DNA of 38,333 bases, taken from assembly GCA_947380375.1 (NCBI GenBank), contig CANCQX010000011.1:1-38333 (forward strand). Direction: 5' to 3'. This document shows positions 1 to 9,439 of this stretch, piece by piece. The notes below the pieces were generated by a model. The model was not told the origin of the DNA and ran no database searches. It saw nothing but the letters and a program-made list of their open reading frames with translations. The stretch is from Flavobacteriales bacterium (lineage in GTDB: Bacteria; Bacteroidota; Bacteroidia; Flavobacteriales_D; Crocinitomicaceae). The position numbers and the translations under genes were made by a program. How positions within the stretch are numbered: position 1 is the first letter of the stretch; each line of letters begins with the position of its first letter.

Positions 1-254
1 TAAATTATTTCAAACCATTGTTTATGAAAGAATTTATGCTGACATATCTAATCGCATTAATTCCTTTTATAATTGTAAATAGTATTCTTACAGGAAGTTT
101 TACAGATTCACCAATAGTTTGGTACAATAAACATCATATTTTTGGCTTCCGAATAGGAACAATACCAATTGAAGATACTATATATAACATGTTACTTCTA
201 TTAATACCAGTATTCATAACTGATTTTTTATCACAAAAGAAAACAATTTTATAA
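1..254 (+). CDS. Lycopene cyclase domain protein, C-terminal part (cut by window edge)
   Basis: The reading frame is open to the first base of the window, so only about 83 C-terminal residues are present. It shows two hydrophobic stretches separated by a conserved block reading PIVWYN, then GFRIGTIPIEDT, which is typical of the CrtYc/CrtYd (CarR-type) integral membrane lycopene cyclase domain; the P-I-E-D acidic pair belongs to the family's catalytic signature. The family converts linear lycopene ends to beta-rings in the cytoplasmic membrane. Its stop codon overlaps the ATG of the downstream regulator by one base (TAATG), so the genes are co-transcribed and probably translationally coupled. 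Whether the missing 5' part carries a second cyclase domain cannot be seen. Confidence 0.8.
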   Translation, partial: NYFKPLFMKEFMLTYLIALIPFIIVNSILTGSFTDSPIVWYNKHHIFGFRIGTIPIEDTIYNMLLLLIPVFITDFLSQKKTIL

Positions 255-1153
255 TGAGAACATATTCTATAAAAGAGCTTGAAAATTTTTCCGGAACAAA
301 AGCTCATACAATTCGAATTTGGGAACAAAGGTATAATCTATTTACACCTCAAAGAACTGAAACTGGAATACGTTATTATAATGACGCCGATTTAAAAAAA
401 ATATTAGCAACAACAGTCTTATTAAAAACGGGAATGAAGATTTCTAAAATTTCATTCTTAAATAAAGACGAATTTTTAAATGAATTAAATAAAATTGAAC
501 TTGGGAAAGTAAGTTCTGAATCAAAAATAGAGCTATTTATTACTAACATAATAATCGCTGGATTAAATTATAATGAAGAAGATATACAAAATGAATTTAA
601 AAAATTAAAAAAAGAATATGATACCTACACTATACAAATAAAAGTTGTATATCCTCTACTTACTAGAATTGGAATAATGTGGGGTAAAGATGAAATGAAT
701 CCACTTCAAGAGCATTTTATTTCAAATATTATAAGACAAAATTTAATAATTGAAACTGAAATGTTATCAATTTCTAATGATTTAAAAAATAAAATCGTTT
801 TATTTTTACCTGAAAATGAAACACATGAAATTGGATTATTATTTGCAAATTATATTTTGAAAAAAGAAGGTTTTAAAACTATCTATTTAGGACAACAAGT
901 ACCTATAAATAGCCTAATATCTTACATTAAAGAGGAAAAAATTACAAAGGCTCTAGGGTTTATTTTTCTTATGCCTGGATCAACAAAACTAGAAAAAATG
1001 ATTTCAAAATTATCAATGAATTGTGAAAACACTCAATTTTACTGGGGTGGTTATACAAAGGCATTTAGTTCTTTAAAATTACCAAGTAATCAAATATTAA
1101 TTAATTCAATTGATGAATTTAAAAATACCTTAATAAAAACTAAAAATGTCTAA
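254..1153 (+). CDS. MerR-family regulator with cobalamin-binding domain (CarH/CarA-like)
   Basis: This 299-residue protein starts with a MerR winged-helix DNA-binding domain (residues 1-70, with SIKELENFSG, RIWEQRY and GIRYYND). A helical cap follows, with W143-x9-E153-H154, exactly the W-x9-EH spacing that packs over the cobalamin in CarH. The C-terminal Rossmann-like domain has E189-x-H191-x-x-G194, matching the ExHxxG / DxHxxG lower cobalt-ligand motif, and a GG pair at 265-266. In characterised CarH/CarA proteins, adenosylcobalamin controls repression of carotenoid genes and light breaks the repressor apart. The position between lycopene cyclase and desaturase genes fits that role. It overlaps the next gene by 8 bases. 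Cobalamin binding is inferred from motifs; light response is an inference. Confidence 0.86.
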   Translation: MRTYSIKELENFSGTKAHTIRIWEQRYNLFTPQRTETGIRYYNDADLKKILATTVLLKTGMKISKISFLNKDEFLNELNKIELGKVSSESKIELFITNIIIAGLNYNEEDIQNEFKKLKKEYDTYTIQIKVVYPLLTRIGIMWGKDEMNPLQEHFISNIIRQNLIIETEMLSISNDLKNKIVLFLPENETHEIGLLFANYILKKEGFKTIYLGQQVPINSLISYIKEEKITKALGFIFLMPGSTKLEKMISKLSMNCENTQFYWGGYTKAFSSLKLPSNQILINSIDEFKNTLIKTKNV

Positions 1154-2618
1154 AAATATAGCTGTAATTGGCGGTGGTTTCTCAGGTTTATCGGCAGCAA
1201 GCTATCTTGCAAAACAAGGATATTCAGTAACAATTTTTGAAAAAAACAATACTATAGGCGGAAGAAATAGAAAATTTACTGAGAAAGGTTTTACGTTTGA
1301 AATGGGTCCAAGTTGGTATTGGATGCCTGAAGTATTTGATAATTATTTTGAAGATTTCTCAAAAAAAAGAAGTGACTATTATGACTTGAAAAAGTTATCA
1401 CCTTCTTTTTCAATAGTTTATAAAAATAATGAAAAAGTAGAAATTCCTTCTGAAAAAGAAGATTTAATAGTCTTTTTTGAAAACATAGAAAAAGGCGCCG
1501 GATATAGATTTGAGCAATTTATGGACGATGCCAAATTCAAGTATGAAACTAGTATGGATAAATTGATTTACAAGCCTGGTAAATCAATATTTGAATATGT
1601 TAGAATGGATGTTTTAAGAGGAGTTTTTAAATTAAATTTATTTTCAAATTTTAAAAAATTCGTAAGAAACCATTTTACTGATGATAGGCTAACAGCCTTA
1701 ATGGATTTCCCAGTACTATTCTTAGGTTCAGCACCAGAAAACACTCCAGCACTTTATAGTTTAATGAACTATGCAGGATTGCTTTTAGGCACTTGGTACC
1801 CTGAAAATGGAATGTATAGAATAATTGAATCAATGGAAGAAGTTGCTATCGATTTAGGTGTTAAAATTGAAACAAATGCAGAAGTTTCTAAAATAAATGT
1901 AGAAAACAAAAAGGTAACAAGTATAATAGTTAATAATGAAAAAATAAATTTTGATGCTATTGTTGCAGCAGGTGATTACAATCACATGGAAAAATTATTA
2001 CCTGAAAATTCTAGAAATTATGACTCTAAATATTGGGAAACAAGAACTCTTGCCCCATCTTCTTTAATCTTCTTTTTAGGAATAAATAAGCTAATTCCTA
2101 ATTTGGATCACCATACATTATTTTTTGATGAAAGTTTAGATGATCATTCAAATGAAATTTACAACGATCCTAAATGGCCTAAAAAACCATTATTTTACGT
2201 TTGCAATCCTTCAAAAACTGATAAAAAAATTGCACCTGAAGGATGTGAAAATATTTTTGTATTAATTCCAATTGCTCCAGATATAGAAGATACAGAAGAA
2301 ATAAGAGAAAAATACTTCAAAATAATAATGGAACGTTTTGAGAAACAGGTCAATCAAAACATTTCTGAACATATTATCTATAAGAGATCCTACTGCATAA
2401 ATGATTTTATTTCAGATTACCATAGTTATAAAGGTAATGCTTATGGTTTAGCAAATACTTTAATGCAAACAGCATTCTTAAAACCAAAATTAAATAACAA
2501 AAAATTAAAAAATATGGTTTATGCGGGACAACTGACTGTTCCAGGTCCTGGAATGCCACCTGCATTAATAAGTGGTAAGTTAGCTGCCGATGAACTTATT
2601 TCATTTTTTAAAAATTGA
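1146..2618 (+). CDS. crtI: Phytoene desaturase-like FAD oxidoreductase (CrtI family)
   Basis: The 490-residue protein has an N-terminal FAD-binding Rossmann motif (AVIGGGFSGLSAASYLA, residues 6-22), followed by the second dinucleotide contact IGGRNRKF. Its C-terminus carries the CrtI signature (AGQLTVPGPGMPPALISGK). Both features and the length fit the bacterial CrtI family, which introduces double bases-conjugating desaturations into phytoene on the way to lycopene. It overlaps the CarH-like regulator by 8 bases and shares the operon with a lycopene cyclase, which supports carotenoid synthesis. CrtI relatives also include desaturases and ketolases acting on later intermediates (CrtD, CrtO), and these cannot be excluded without a phylogeny. 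No phytoene synthase is visible in the window, so it probably lies upstream or elsewhere. Confidence 0.88.
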   Translation: MSKNIAVIGGGFSGLSAASYLAKQGYSVTIFEKNNTIGGRNRKFTEKGFTFEMGPSWYWMPEVFDNYFEDFSKKRSDYYDLKKLSPSFSIVYKNNEKVEIPSEKEDLIVFFENIEKGAGYRFEQFMDDAKFKYETSMDKLIYKPGKSIFEYVRMDVLRGVFKLNLFSNFKKFVRNHFTDDRLTALMDFPVLFLGSAPENTPALYSLMNYAGLLLGTWYPENGMYRIIESMEEVAIDLGVKIETNAEVSKINVENKKVTSIIVNNEKINFDAIVAAGDYNHMEKLLPENSRNYDSKYWETRTLAPSSLIFFLGINKLIPNLDHHTLFFDESLDDHSNEIYNDPKWPKKPLFYVCNPSKTDKKIAPEGCENIFVLIPIAPDIEDTEEIREKYFKIIMERFEKQVNQNISEHIIYKRSYCINDFISDYHSYKGNAYGLANTLMQTAFLKPKLNNKKLKNMVYAGQLTVPGPGMPPALISGKLAADELISFFKN

Positions 2619-2751
2619 TTAATAGCAGTCTTAAATAATTATTATTCTGAAATTATATTTATAATTTCATCCAAAATAGATTTTTGAGAATTTAAACTAC
2701 AAATCACTTTAAAATTAAGGTGTTTTGTAGTTATGAAAATAAAAAAATAGG

Positions 2752-3195
2752 ATGACTAAAATTTTAATTAAAACTTTCATATTATTGAACTTGTTACTAG
2801 TAACAACTTCTTTTAATAATACAAATGAAACTATTCTTTCAATAGAAGTTACATCTATTCCAGTGGCAAAAAAAGGTAACCTTCGAATTGGTATTTTTAA
2901 AAAAGAAGGTTATCCTAATCCTGAAAAAGCATTTAACGGAAGAGTACTTCCTGTAACAAGTCATAAAATGATTATTAATTTTCCGAATTTCCCCGTTGGA
3001 ACATATGGTGTAGCAGTTATTCACGATCATGATAAAAATGGTAAATTAAGTAGGAATGCATTTGGATACCCTACAGAAGCTTATGGGTTTTCAAATAATA
3101 AATTTGGAACATTTGGTCCTCCTGAATTCGATGAAATTTCATTTAAAGTAAATGAAGGAAAACAAACAACGATTAGTATAAAATTGAAAAATTAA
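2752..3195 (+). CDS. Secreted DUF2141 protein
   Basis: The 147-residue product begins with a hydrophobic export signal (residues 4-21) and then matches DUF2141. It has the characteristic stretch VIHDHDKNGKLSRNAFGYP, followed by EAYGFSNN and a FGPPEFDE block. The D-H-D-x-N-G-K-L segment looks like a calcium-type acidic loop, although no function is established for the family. It lies 133 bases after the desaturase on the same strand, at the end of the carotenoid block. Its stop codon overlaps that of the convergent phosphatase gene, the two TAA codons sharing the bases TTAA at 3192-3195. A role in carotenoid handling or the envelope is only suggested by position. Confidence 0.82.
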   Translation: MTKILIKTFILLNLLLVTTSFNNTNETILSIEVTSIPVAKKGNLRIGIFKKEGYPNPEKAFNGRVLPVTSHKMIINFPNFPVGTYGVAVIHDHDKNGKLSRNAFGYPTEAYGFSNNKFGTFGPPEFDEISFKVNEGKQTTISIKLKN

Positions 3196-4448
3196 ATTTT
3201 CAAACCTAGAATACAAATATCATCCACCTGTTCATTTTTGCCCTTCCAATCTTCAAAAGCTCTATTTAACGCAGCCTTTTGTGATCTAGGTGACTTTTCA
3301 ACAGATTGTGTCAATTTAAGTCTAAATTGTTTTATAGTATATTTTTTATCTTTTACCCCACCAAATTGATCTAGATAACCATCTGTAAATAAATAAAAAG
3401 TAGTATTATCTTTATATTCTATTGAATGAGAAGTAAATATTTTCCTATCAACATTAAAACCAATAGCTTGTCTATTAGGATTTAGAGTGTGTAATTTATT
3501 ATCAATAAAATAAATTAGTGGATTATTAGCACCACTCCATTGAATTTGACGTGATTTTTTATTTATAGAGAGTAATGATATATCCATACCATCTTTTACA
3601 TTTTTTTTACTTCTAATAAATGTTTGCACCACTAAATCGCTTACTTTATCAAGAATTTCTCCTGTTTGTATAAGTTTAAATTCTTTAATAGCTCTTTCTA
3701 ATGCATTCATACATATTATAGAAACCATTGCTCCAGGTACACCATGACCAGTGCAATCTGCTACAGCCACGTATACTATATCGTCCATCTCTTCCATCCA
3801 AAAAAAGTCGCCAGACACTATATCTTTTGGTCTATTAAAAACAAAACTTTCAGGAAATAATTTTAACCTTCTTTGTCTAGTTGGTAAAATAGACTCTTGA
3901 AGACGTTTAGCATACTCAATACTACCAATAATCTCATCATTTTTAGCTTTGGTAATTGAGTTTAGTATTTGATTTTGGTTGTTTTGTTTTTTTTGTTCAT
4001 TAACAAAATATCTAGCAACTAAAAAAGTAAGAAATGCTGGTGCAGAGATATTCATTATATAGAACAACTTTCTAGTTTGATTTGAAACTTGAACTACATA
4101 ACCTAATAATTTAGGCTCAAAAACAATGGAAAATATCAACATAAAGATAAAAACTACTATCCAATAAAAAGATTGACGCTTAGTTAAAAAAATTAATGCT
4201 GCTATTGGAGATAAAAAAGACCAAGCTAAAGCAAAACCAGATTGATTCATTGAACCTATACTCCATTGAATTAATAATGGAATTAATGAAATCCCAATTA
4301 TTTGAGTATGAATTAGTATGTAATGATTTTTATAAAAATTAGATAAAAAATTGCTGTAACTATTATTAGAACGAAAAATAAAGGTAGGCTTGTAATTAAT
4401 CCTAAAGCAAAAATAGAATAGTAAATCAGGCTCTAAATTAATCAACAA
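3192..4448 (-). CDS. Membrane SpoIIE-type serine phosphatase, 5' end probably damaged
   Basis: The frame encodes about five hydrophobic segments within residues 45-147, a short coiled linker (150-190) and a C-terminal PP2C/SpoIIE domain. Catalytic metal ligands are present: D214 in SGDFFW, D231 in ADCTGHGVPG, the aspartate of FTDGYLDQFGG, and the C-terminal DDIC. Bacteroidota proteins of this type act in partner-switching or stress signalling. The start is not convincing: the frame opens only with TTG (4448-4446), directly after a stop at 4454-4452. A clearly hydrophobic transmembrane-like segment (containing SIFALGLITSLPLFFVLII) is encoded on the same strand in another frame at 4432-4316. 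An AGGA followed by ATG lies at about 4500 but runs straight into TAA. I read this as a frameshifted or decayed N-terminus, or a sequencing error; the catalytic part is intact. Confidence 0.72.
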   Translation of the reverse strand: MLINLEPDLLFYFCFRINYKPTFIFRSNNSYSNFLSNFYKNHYILIHTQIIGISLIPLLIQWSIGSMNQSGFALAWSFLSPIAALIFLTKRQSFYWIVVFIFMLIFSIVFEPKLLGYVVQVSNQTRKLFYIMNISAPAFLTFLVARYFVNEQKKQNNQNQILNSITKAKNDEIIGSIEYAKRLQESILPTRQRRLKLFPESFVFNRPKDIVSGDFFWMEEMDDIVYVAVADCTGHGVPGAMVSIICMNALERAIKEFKLIQTGEILDKVSDLVVQTFIRSKKNVKDGMDISLLSINKKSRQIQWSGANNPLIYFIDNKLHTLNPNRQAIGFNVDRKIFTSHSIEYKDNTTFYLFTDGYLDQFGGVKDKKYTIKQFRLKLTQSVEKSPRSQKAALNRAFEDWKGKNEQVDDICILGLKI

Positions 4449-4559
4449 AAACTACAAAATATTGAAATTATTAAAATTAATAATTTTGAAAATTTTACAT
4501 TTTCCTTGTCTTTTTTTTAAGTAATTAAACTATTTTCAGGTAGAGCGGTATTTGCTTTT

Positions 4560-5060
4560 CTAGTTTAATTTTAATTCATCCAAAACAATATGTAATCCTA
4601 AACCTCTTAATTGCTGACCTTTTGCTATAATTTTTCGATCACCGTCAATCAAAACACCGAAAGGAATTGAACTAGCTCCGTAAGCTCTTGAAGCAATACC
4701 ATCTTTATCCAATGCGTGATTTTTCCATACTAATTTATCATCGGCAATTGCTTTTACCCAAGGTTCTTGAGATCTATCAAGTGAAACACTAAAAACCTCA
4801 AAACCTTTCCCGTTTTTAAATTTCATTTTATTGTATTTAGCGAATGCCTCAACAACATTTGGATTTTCTTGACGACATGGTCCACACCAAGAAGCCCAAA
4901 AATCGATTAGTACCATTTTACCTTTTAAACTAGATAATTTTATTATTTTTCCAGCAGGATTTACTAATTCAATTTCAGGTGAAATTTCTCCATTTTGCAA
5001 TGAAACACTTGATGTAAATGCAAAACAAATTAAAATTAAAAATGATGCTATGTATTTCAT
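4560..5060 (-). CDS. Exported TlpA-like thiol-disulfide oxidoreductase
   Basis: The 166-residue protein begins with a signal peptide (residues 1-18, hydrophobic core ASFLILICFAF). A thioredoxin fold of the TlpA/ResA/AhpC-TSA type follows. The active site is WASWCGPC with two cysteines, and the cis-proline loop is SSIPFGVLID. Such proteins reduce or shuffle disulfides outside the cytoplasm, often in cytochrome c maturation or envelope redox control. It stands alone between the phosphatase and murA, with 81 bases upstream and no obvious shared operon. The specific substrate cannot be deduced. The 111-base gap downstream (4449-4559) holds only the remnants of the phosphatase 5' end. Confidence 0.85.
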   Translation of the reverse strand: MKYIASFLILICFAFTSSVSLQNGEISPEIELVNPAGKIIKLSSLKGKMVLIDFWASWCGPCRQENPNVVEAFAKYNKMKFKNGKGFEVFSVSLDRSQEPWVKAIADDKLVWKNHALDKDGIASRAYGASSIPFGVLIDGDRKIIAKGQQLRGLGLHIVLDELKLN

Positions 5061-5141
5061 TTATTATATTGCCTTTATTATCTTAAAAATCGGTTACAAA
5101 AATCAATCTCAAGTTCAATCTTAACTTATTCTTAACCTTAA

Positions 5142-6449
5142 TTATTTAATTCTTCTAATATCTGCCCCTAAATTATTCAATCGAATATCGATGTCTTGAT
5201 AACCTCTATCAATTTGTTCGATATTGTGAATAATACTTTTTCCTTTAGCAGATAATGCCGCAATTAATAAAGAAACTCCAGCTCTAATGTCTGGAGAAGT
5301 CATTGATATACCTTTCAAAGTATGCTCATTATTCATACCAATTACTGTAGCTCTATGTGGATCACACAAAATAATTTGAGCCCCCATATCTATTAATTTA
5401 TCGACAAAAAACAAACGTGATTCGAACATTTTTTGATGAATTAAAACACTACCTTTTGCTTGAGTGGCAACTACTAAAATTATTGATAATAAATCAGGAG
5501 TAAATCCAGGCCAAGGAGCATCTGAAATTGTCAAAATAGAACCATCAATAAATGTATCTATTTCATATGAATCTTGAGCAGGAACATAAATATCATCTCC
5601 TCTTCGCTCCAATTTTATTCCTAATTTTCTAAAAACATCTGGAATTATTCCCAAATTATCCCAACTTACATCTTTGATTGTAATTTCGGACTTAGTCATT
5701 GCAGCTAAACCAATGAAACTACCTATTTCAATCATATCTGGAAGAATTCTATGGTAACAACCTTTTAATTCTTTCACACCTTGAATGATTAACATATTTG
5801 AAGCAATACCACTGATATTTGCTCCCATAGAATTCAACATTTTACAAAGTTGCTGTAAATAAGGTTCACAAGCTGCATTATAAATTGTTGTTTCTCCTTC
5901 TGCCAATACTGCAGCCATCAAAATATTTGCTGTTCCAGTTACAGAAGCTTCATCAAGATGAATATAAGTTCCAGTTAATTTTTTTGCATCAACAGAATAA
6001 AAATGTTCACCTGAATCATAATTAAAAACAGCGCCTAATTTCACAAATCCCTCAAAATGAGTATCTAATCTTCTTCGGCCAATTTTATCTCCTCCAGGTT
6101 TTGGAATAAAACCTCTTCCGAAACGCGCCAACAAAGGACCAACAATCATTATTGAACCTCTTAAAGAACCTGCTCTTTTCTTAAAATCATCTGATTCTAA
6201 ATAAGGTAAATCTATATCTTTCGCTTGAAATATGTATGTTCCTTTCTCAACTTTCTCAATTTTAACACCCATTGTTTGAAGTAAACTAATCAACTTGTTT
6301 ACATCAATAATGTCAGGTATATTGGAAATTGTGACTTGATCAGGAGTTAATAAAACAGCACATAATATCTGTAATGCTTCATTTTTTGCTCCTTGGGGAA
6401 TCAATTCACCTTTGAGAGGTTTACCACCATAAATTTCAAAAGACGCCAT
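5142..6449 (-). CDS. murA: UDP-N-acetylglucosamine 1-carboxyvinyltransferase (MurA)
   Basis: This 435-residue enzyme catalyses the first committed step of peptidoglycan synthesis, transferring enolpyruvate from PEP to UDP-GlcNAc in the cytoplasm. The family substrate-binding K22-N23 pair is present in PQGAKNEA, and the length is normal. The active-site loop reads KPGGDKIGRRR, so the position that carries the reactive cysteine in E. coli MurA (C115, in PGGCTIG) is aspartate here (D121). Cys-to-Asp MurA enzymes are known to stay active and to be insensitive to fosfomycin. The gene lies 3 bases after the DUF4290 gene on the same strand, a pairing seen widely in Bacteroidota. Confidence 0.96.
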   Translation of the reverse strand: MASFEIYGGKPLKGELIPQGAKNEALQILCAVLLTPDQVTISNIPDIIDVNKLISLLQTMGVKIEKVEKGTYIFQAKDIDLPYLESDDFKKRAGSLRGSIMIVGPLLARFGRGFIPKPGGDKIGRRRLDTHFEGFVKLGAVFNYDSGEHFYSVDAKKLTGTYIHLDEASVTGTANILMAAVLAEGETTIYNAACEPYLQQLCKMLNSMGANISGIASNMLIIQGVKELKGCYHRILPDMIEIGSFIGLAAMTKSEITIKDVSWDNLGIIPDVFRKLGIKLERRGDDIYVPAQDSYEIDTFIDGSILTISDAPWPGFTPDLLSIILVVATQAKGSVLIHQKMFESRLFFVDKLIDMGAQIILCDPHRATVIGMNNEHTLKGISMTSPDIRAGVSLLIAALSAKGKSIIHNIEQIDRGYQDIDIRLNNLGADIRRIK

Positions 6450-6452
6450 GAT

Positions 6453-7091
6453 TTATTGTTTTTTAAATTTCTTTTTTGGTTGTTGTGCTTGTTGTTTTTT
6501 TGCGTTATTTTTATTTTGATTTGGCTGAATACCATATGATTTCAAAATAACATTTGTAGATAACAAATCCTCTGGATTATCTAAAATCAACTCTTTTTTA
6601 GATAATTCAGACATTTGATTTGCAATCACATTATTCTCAACAGCATCGTTATTAAAAACAAGAAATTGCTTTTTCATAAAGTTTGCCATTGTTCTAGTTA
6701 AATATTTTTTTTCTTTGTCATCAACAATTTTTGATGCATCTTCCAATATTTTCTGAGTATATTTTCCATAGTGACCAAAACGAATTTTACTAGAAGGATA
6801 TTCTACACGTTCTGGTTTAGATGTTAACTCTTCACGTTTTGGTAATTCATAAGGAGAATCTACATCTAATTGAAAATCAGACATTACAAATAAATGAGTC
6901 CATAATTTATGGCGATAATCATCAACATCTCTTAAGTGAGGATTCAATTGTCCCATCACTTCTATAATAGCTTGAGCAGCACGATTACGTTCAGTTCTGT
7001 CCTCAACTTCCATTGCATGAACAATCATATTTTGAACATTTCTACCGTATTCTGGCAACATCAATTTCGGACGTGTTGTATTATATTCCAT
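6453..7091 (-). CDS. DUF4290 protein
   Basis: The 212-residue protein begins with a conserved block (PKLMLPEYGRNVQNM) and continues as a soluble, mostly helical protein with conserved tryptophan and histidine residues in KLWTHLFVMSDF. This matches DUF4290, a Bacteroidota family of unknown function that habitually precedes murA. The last 20 or so residues are low-complexity, rich in lysine, glutamine and asparagine, and strongly basic (ending PKKKFKKQ), which suggests contact with nucleic acid or the membrane. It is the first gene of a two-gene operon with murA, separated by 3 bases. A link to cell wall synthesis is inferred only from this conserved neighbourhood. Confidence 0.85.
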   Translation of the reverse strand: MEYNTTRPKLMLPEYGRNVQNMIVHAMEVEDRTERNRAAQAIIEVMGQLNPHLRDVDDYRHKLWTHLFVMSDFQLDVDSPYELPKREELTSKPERVEYPSSKIRFGHYGKYTQKILEDASKIVDDKEKKYLTRTMANFMKKQFLVFNNDAVENNVIANQMSELSKKELILDNPEDLLSTNVILKSYGIQPNQNKNNAKKQQAQQPKKKFKKQ

Positions 7092-7110
7092 ATTTTTTTA
7101 ATTGAGATAC

Positions 7111-7174
7111 AAGACAATAAGATGTAAGATTTTAAGACCATTTAAAAGTCTTTTTTCTTGAATCTTAAAGTCTT
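7111..7174. repeat. Intergenic imperfect inverted repeat (AAGAC/AAGAT type)
   Basis: Between DUF4290 and the purL stop, arms at 7111-7138 and 7148-7174 are imperfect inverted copies of each other around a 9-base loop. Each arm is built from reiterated AAGAC / AAGAT / AAGA motifs. It could act as a terminator for purL, whose stop is at 7184, but it is much longer than a usual terminator. Confidence 0.7.
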
Positions 7175-7183
7175 TAATCGACA

Positions 7184-9421
7184 CTATTTCTCTAATTTCT
7201 TACCTAAAGCATTATTGAATAATTCTTTAGCTTCTGCAATAAATCCAAAATGTTCATCATCAACCATCATTTTACCTTTTGTCACGTGACCTAATAAAGT
7301 AAAATTCACATTTGAACCTATCATAAATTCAATAAAATCTTCTTCTGTATCTTCACTTACTGATACAATAACTCTACCTTGTGCTTCACCAAATAAGAAT
7401 GCATCTTCTCTAATTTCAGCATCTGTAACTATGTCAAAACCAAGTTCTCTTGGCATAGCCATTTCTGTTAAAGAAATAAATAAACCTCCGTCAGAAATAT
7501 CATGAGCAGCATTAATCAATTCATTTTGAATCAACCCTTTTACTGTATCTTGCATTGTATATTCTTTCTCTAAATCAAAATATGGAGCTGGAGAAGCTTT
7601 AATTCCGTGGTAAGACGCTAAATATTCTGATGAAGAAATATCATTATGAGATTCACCAATAATGAAAATTAAATCACCTTTTTGTTTGAAATCTAAAGAC
7701 ATAGCTCTGCTTTTATCTTCTAAAAGTCCAATCATACCTATAGTAGGTGTTGGAAAAACAGGAGTTTCAACACCATTAGTAGATGTTTGATTGTAAAAAG
7801 AAACATTTCCACCAGTAACTGGAGTTTCAAATTTCAAACAAGCAGTTGACATACCTTTAATAGCTCCTACAAATTGCCAGAAAGATTCAGGATTATAAGG
7901 GTTTCCAAAATTTAAACAATTCGTGATAGCACTTGGAACACCTCCTGAACAAACAATATTACGAGCAGCTTCAGAAACAGCAATCATAGTACCTACCTCA
8001 GGGTCAGCGTTTACATATCTTGAATTACAATCAACCGTCATTGCAATCGCTTTATTTGTACCTTTTACGTTTACAATTGCAGCATCAGAAGGACGATTTG
8101 TAGTCATATTTTTAGTTCCAACCATTGAATCATATTGCTCATAAACCCAACGTTTAGAAGCTATATTTGGATGTTGTAAAAGAAAGAATGCAACTTCTTT
8201 TAAATCTTCTGGTTGTTCAACATCGTCAATAGTAAACTTTTTAAATTCTTGGTAATATGCTGGTTCTGAATATTCTCTTTGATATTGAGGAGCACCACCA
8301 CCTAAAACTAGAGATTCAGCAGGCACATCTCCAACTAATTCTCCGTTCATAAAGTAACGAACTTGAGAAGAATCAGTAACAACACCGATTTCTTCAGCAT
8401 GTAAATCCCATTTATCAAAAATTGCTTTTACAACAGCTTCCTCCCCTTTTTTCACAACAACTAACATTCGTTCTTGTGATTCAGAAAGTAGAATTTCATA
8501 AGGCAACATGTTCTCCTGACGAGTAGGTACTTTGTCTAATTGAATGTCCATACCTACGTTTCCCCCTGCACTCATTTCGCATGTTGAACAAGTAATACCA
8601 GCAGCTCCCATATCTTGCATACCAACAACTGCATCAGTTGTTAATAGTTCCATTGTAGCTTCTAAAAGTAATTTTTCCATGAAAGGATCACCAACTTGTA
8701 CAGAAGGTAAATCTCCTGCAGACTCTTCAGTCATATCTTTTGAAGCAAATGCTGCTCCAGCAATACCATCTTTACCAGTTGCAGAACCAACAATAAATAC
8801 AGGATTACCAGGACCTTTCGCTTTTGCTGAAATAATTTTTTTAGAATCCATTACACCTGCAGAAAAAGCATTCACCAATGGATTTGTATTATAGGAATCA
8901 TCAAAGAAAACTTCTCCTCCAACTATTGGAATACCGAAAGCATTACCATAATCCCCAATTCCTTTTACTACTCCTTTAACCAACCATTTTGTTCGGTCTA
9001 ATTCAATATTACCGAAACGCAACGAATTTAATTGTGCAATTGGTCGAGCACCCATCGTAAAAATATCACGATTGATACCTCCAACTCCAGTAGCAGCACC
9101 TTGATATGGTTCTAAAGCACTTGGGTGATTATGAGATTCTATTTTAAAAACACAACCTAAACCTCCACCAATATCTACCATCCCAGCATTTTCTTCACCT
9201 GCTTTCACTAACATATGAGGACCTTCTTTTGGTAGTTGTTTCAACCAATAGATAGAGTTTTTATAAGAACAATGTTCTGACCACATCACCGAGTAAACAC
9301 TCGTTTCAGTGAAATTAGGTGTACGTCCTAAAATCCCTTTAATCATTTCAAATTCGTCGGGACGTAATCCAAGCTCTACCGCTTGTTCTAAAGTTGCTTC
9401 TTGGTTCAAAGTGCTTTCCAT
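7184..9421 (-). CDS. purL: Phosphoribosylformylglycinamidine synthase, small PurL subunit
   Basis: The 745-residue protein is the ATP-dependent synthetase of purine step 4 (FGAR to FGAM). Conserved catalytic regions include [32 protein letters not shown] and the second-half GGNVSFYN. The length matches the small PurL that works with separate PurS and PurQ, rather than the single-chain enzyme of about 1,200-1,300 residues; those partner genes are not in the window. I chose the ATG at 9421. A longer frame would use a TTG at 9442, but those bases belong to a perfect TAnnTTTG promoter box. The gene has no same-strand neighbour within operon distance upstream, so it appears to be transcribed alone. 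Confidence 0.95.
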   Translation of the reverse strand: MESTLNQEATLEQAVELGLRPDEFEMIKGILGRTPNFTETSVYSVMWSEHCSYKNSIYWLKQLPKEGPHMLVKAGEENAGMVDIGGGLGCVFKIESHNHPSALEPYQGAATGVGGINRDIFTMGARPIAQLNSLRFGNIELDRTKWLVKGVVKGIGDYGNAFGIPIVGGEVFFDDSYNTNPLVNAFSAGVMDSKKIISAKAKGPGNPVFIVGSATGKDGIAGAAFASKDMTEESAGDLPSVQVGDPFMEKLLLEATMELLTTDAVVGMQDMGAAGITCSTCEMSAGGNVGMDIQLDKVPTRQENMLPYEILLSESQERMLVVVKKGEEAVVKAIFDKWDLHAEEIGVVTDSSQVRYFMNGELVGDVPAESLVLGGGAPQYQREYSEPAYYQEFKKFTIDDVEQPEDLKEVAFFLLQHPNIASKRWVYEQYDSMVGTKNMTTNRPSDAAIVNVKGTNKAIAMTVDCNSRYVNADPEVGTMIAVSEAARNIVCSGGVPSAITNCLNFGNPYNPESFWQFVGAIKGMSTACLKFETPVTGGNVSFYNQTSTNGVETPVFPTPTIGMIGLLEDKSRAMSLDFKQKGDLIFIIGESHNDISSSEYLASYHGIKASPAPYFDLEKEYTMQDTVKGLIQNELINAAHDISDGGLFISLTEMAMPRELGFDIVTDAEIREDAFLFGEAQGRVIVSVSEDTEEDFIEFMIGSNVNFTLLGHVTKGKMMVDDEHFGFIAEAKELFNNALGKKLEK

Positions 9422-9439
9422 AAAATCTATAATGTTAAG

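Noticed and set aside
8544-8894. A 116-codon frame on the + strand inside purL
   Set aside because: It is antisense to a strongly conserved purL region and its translation resembles no protein; similar antisense frames in trxA, lpxC, ppx and menD were dropped for the same reason.
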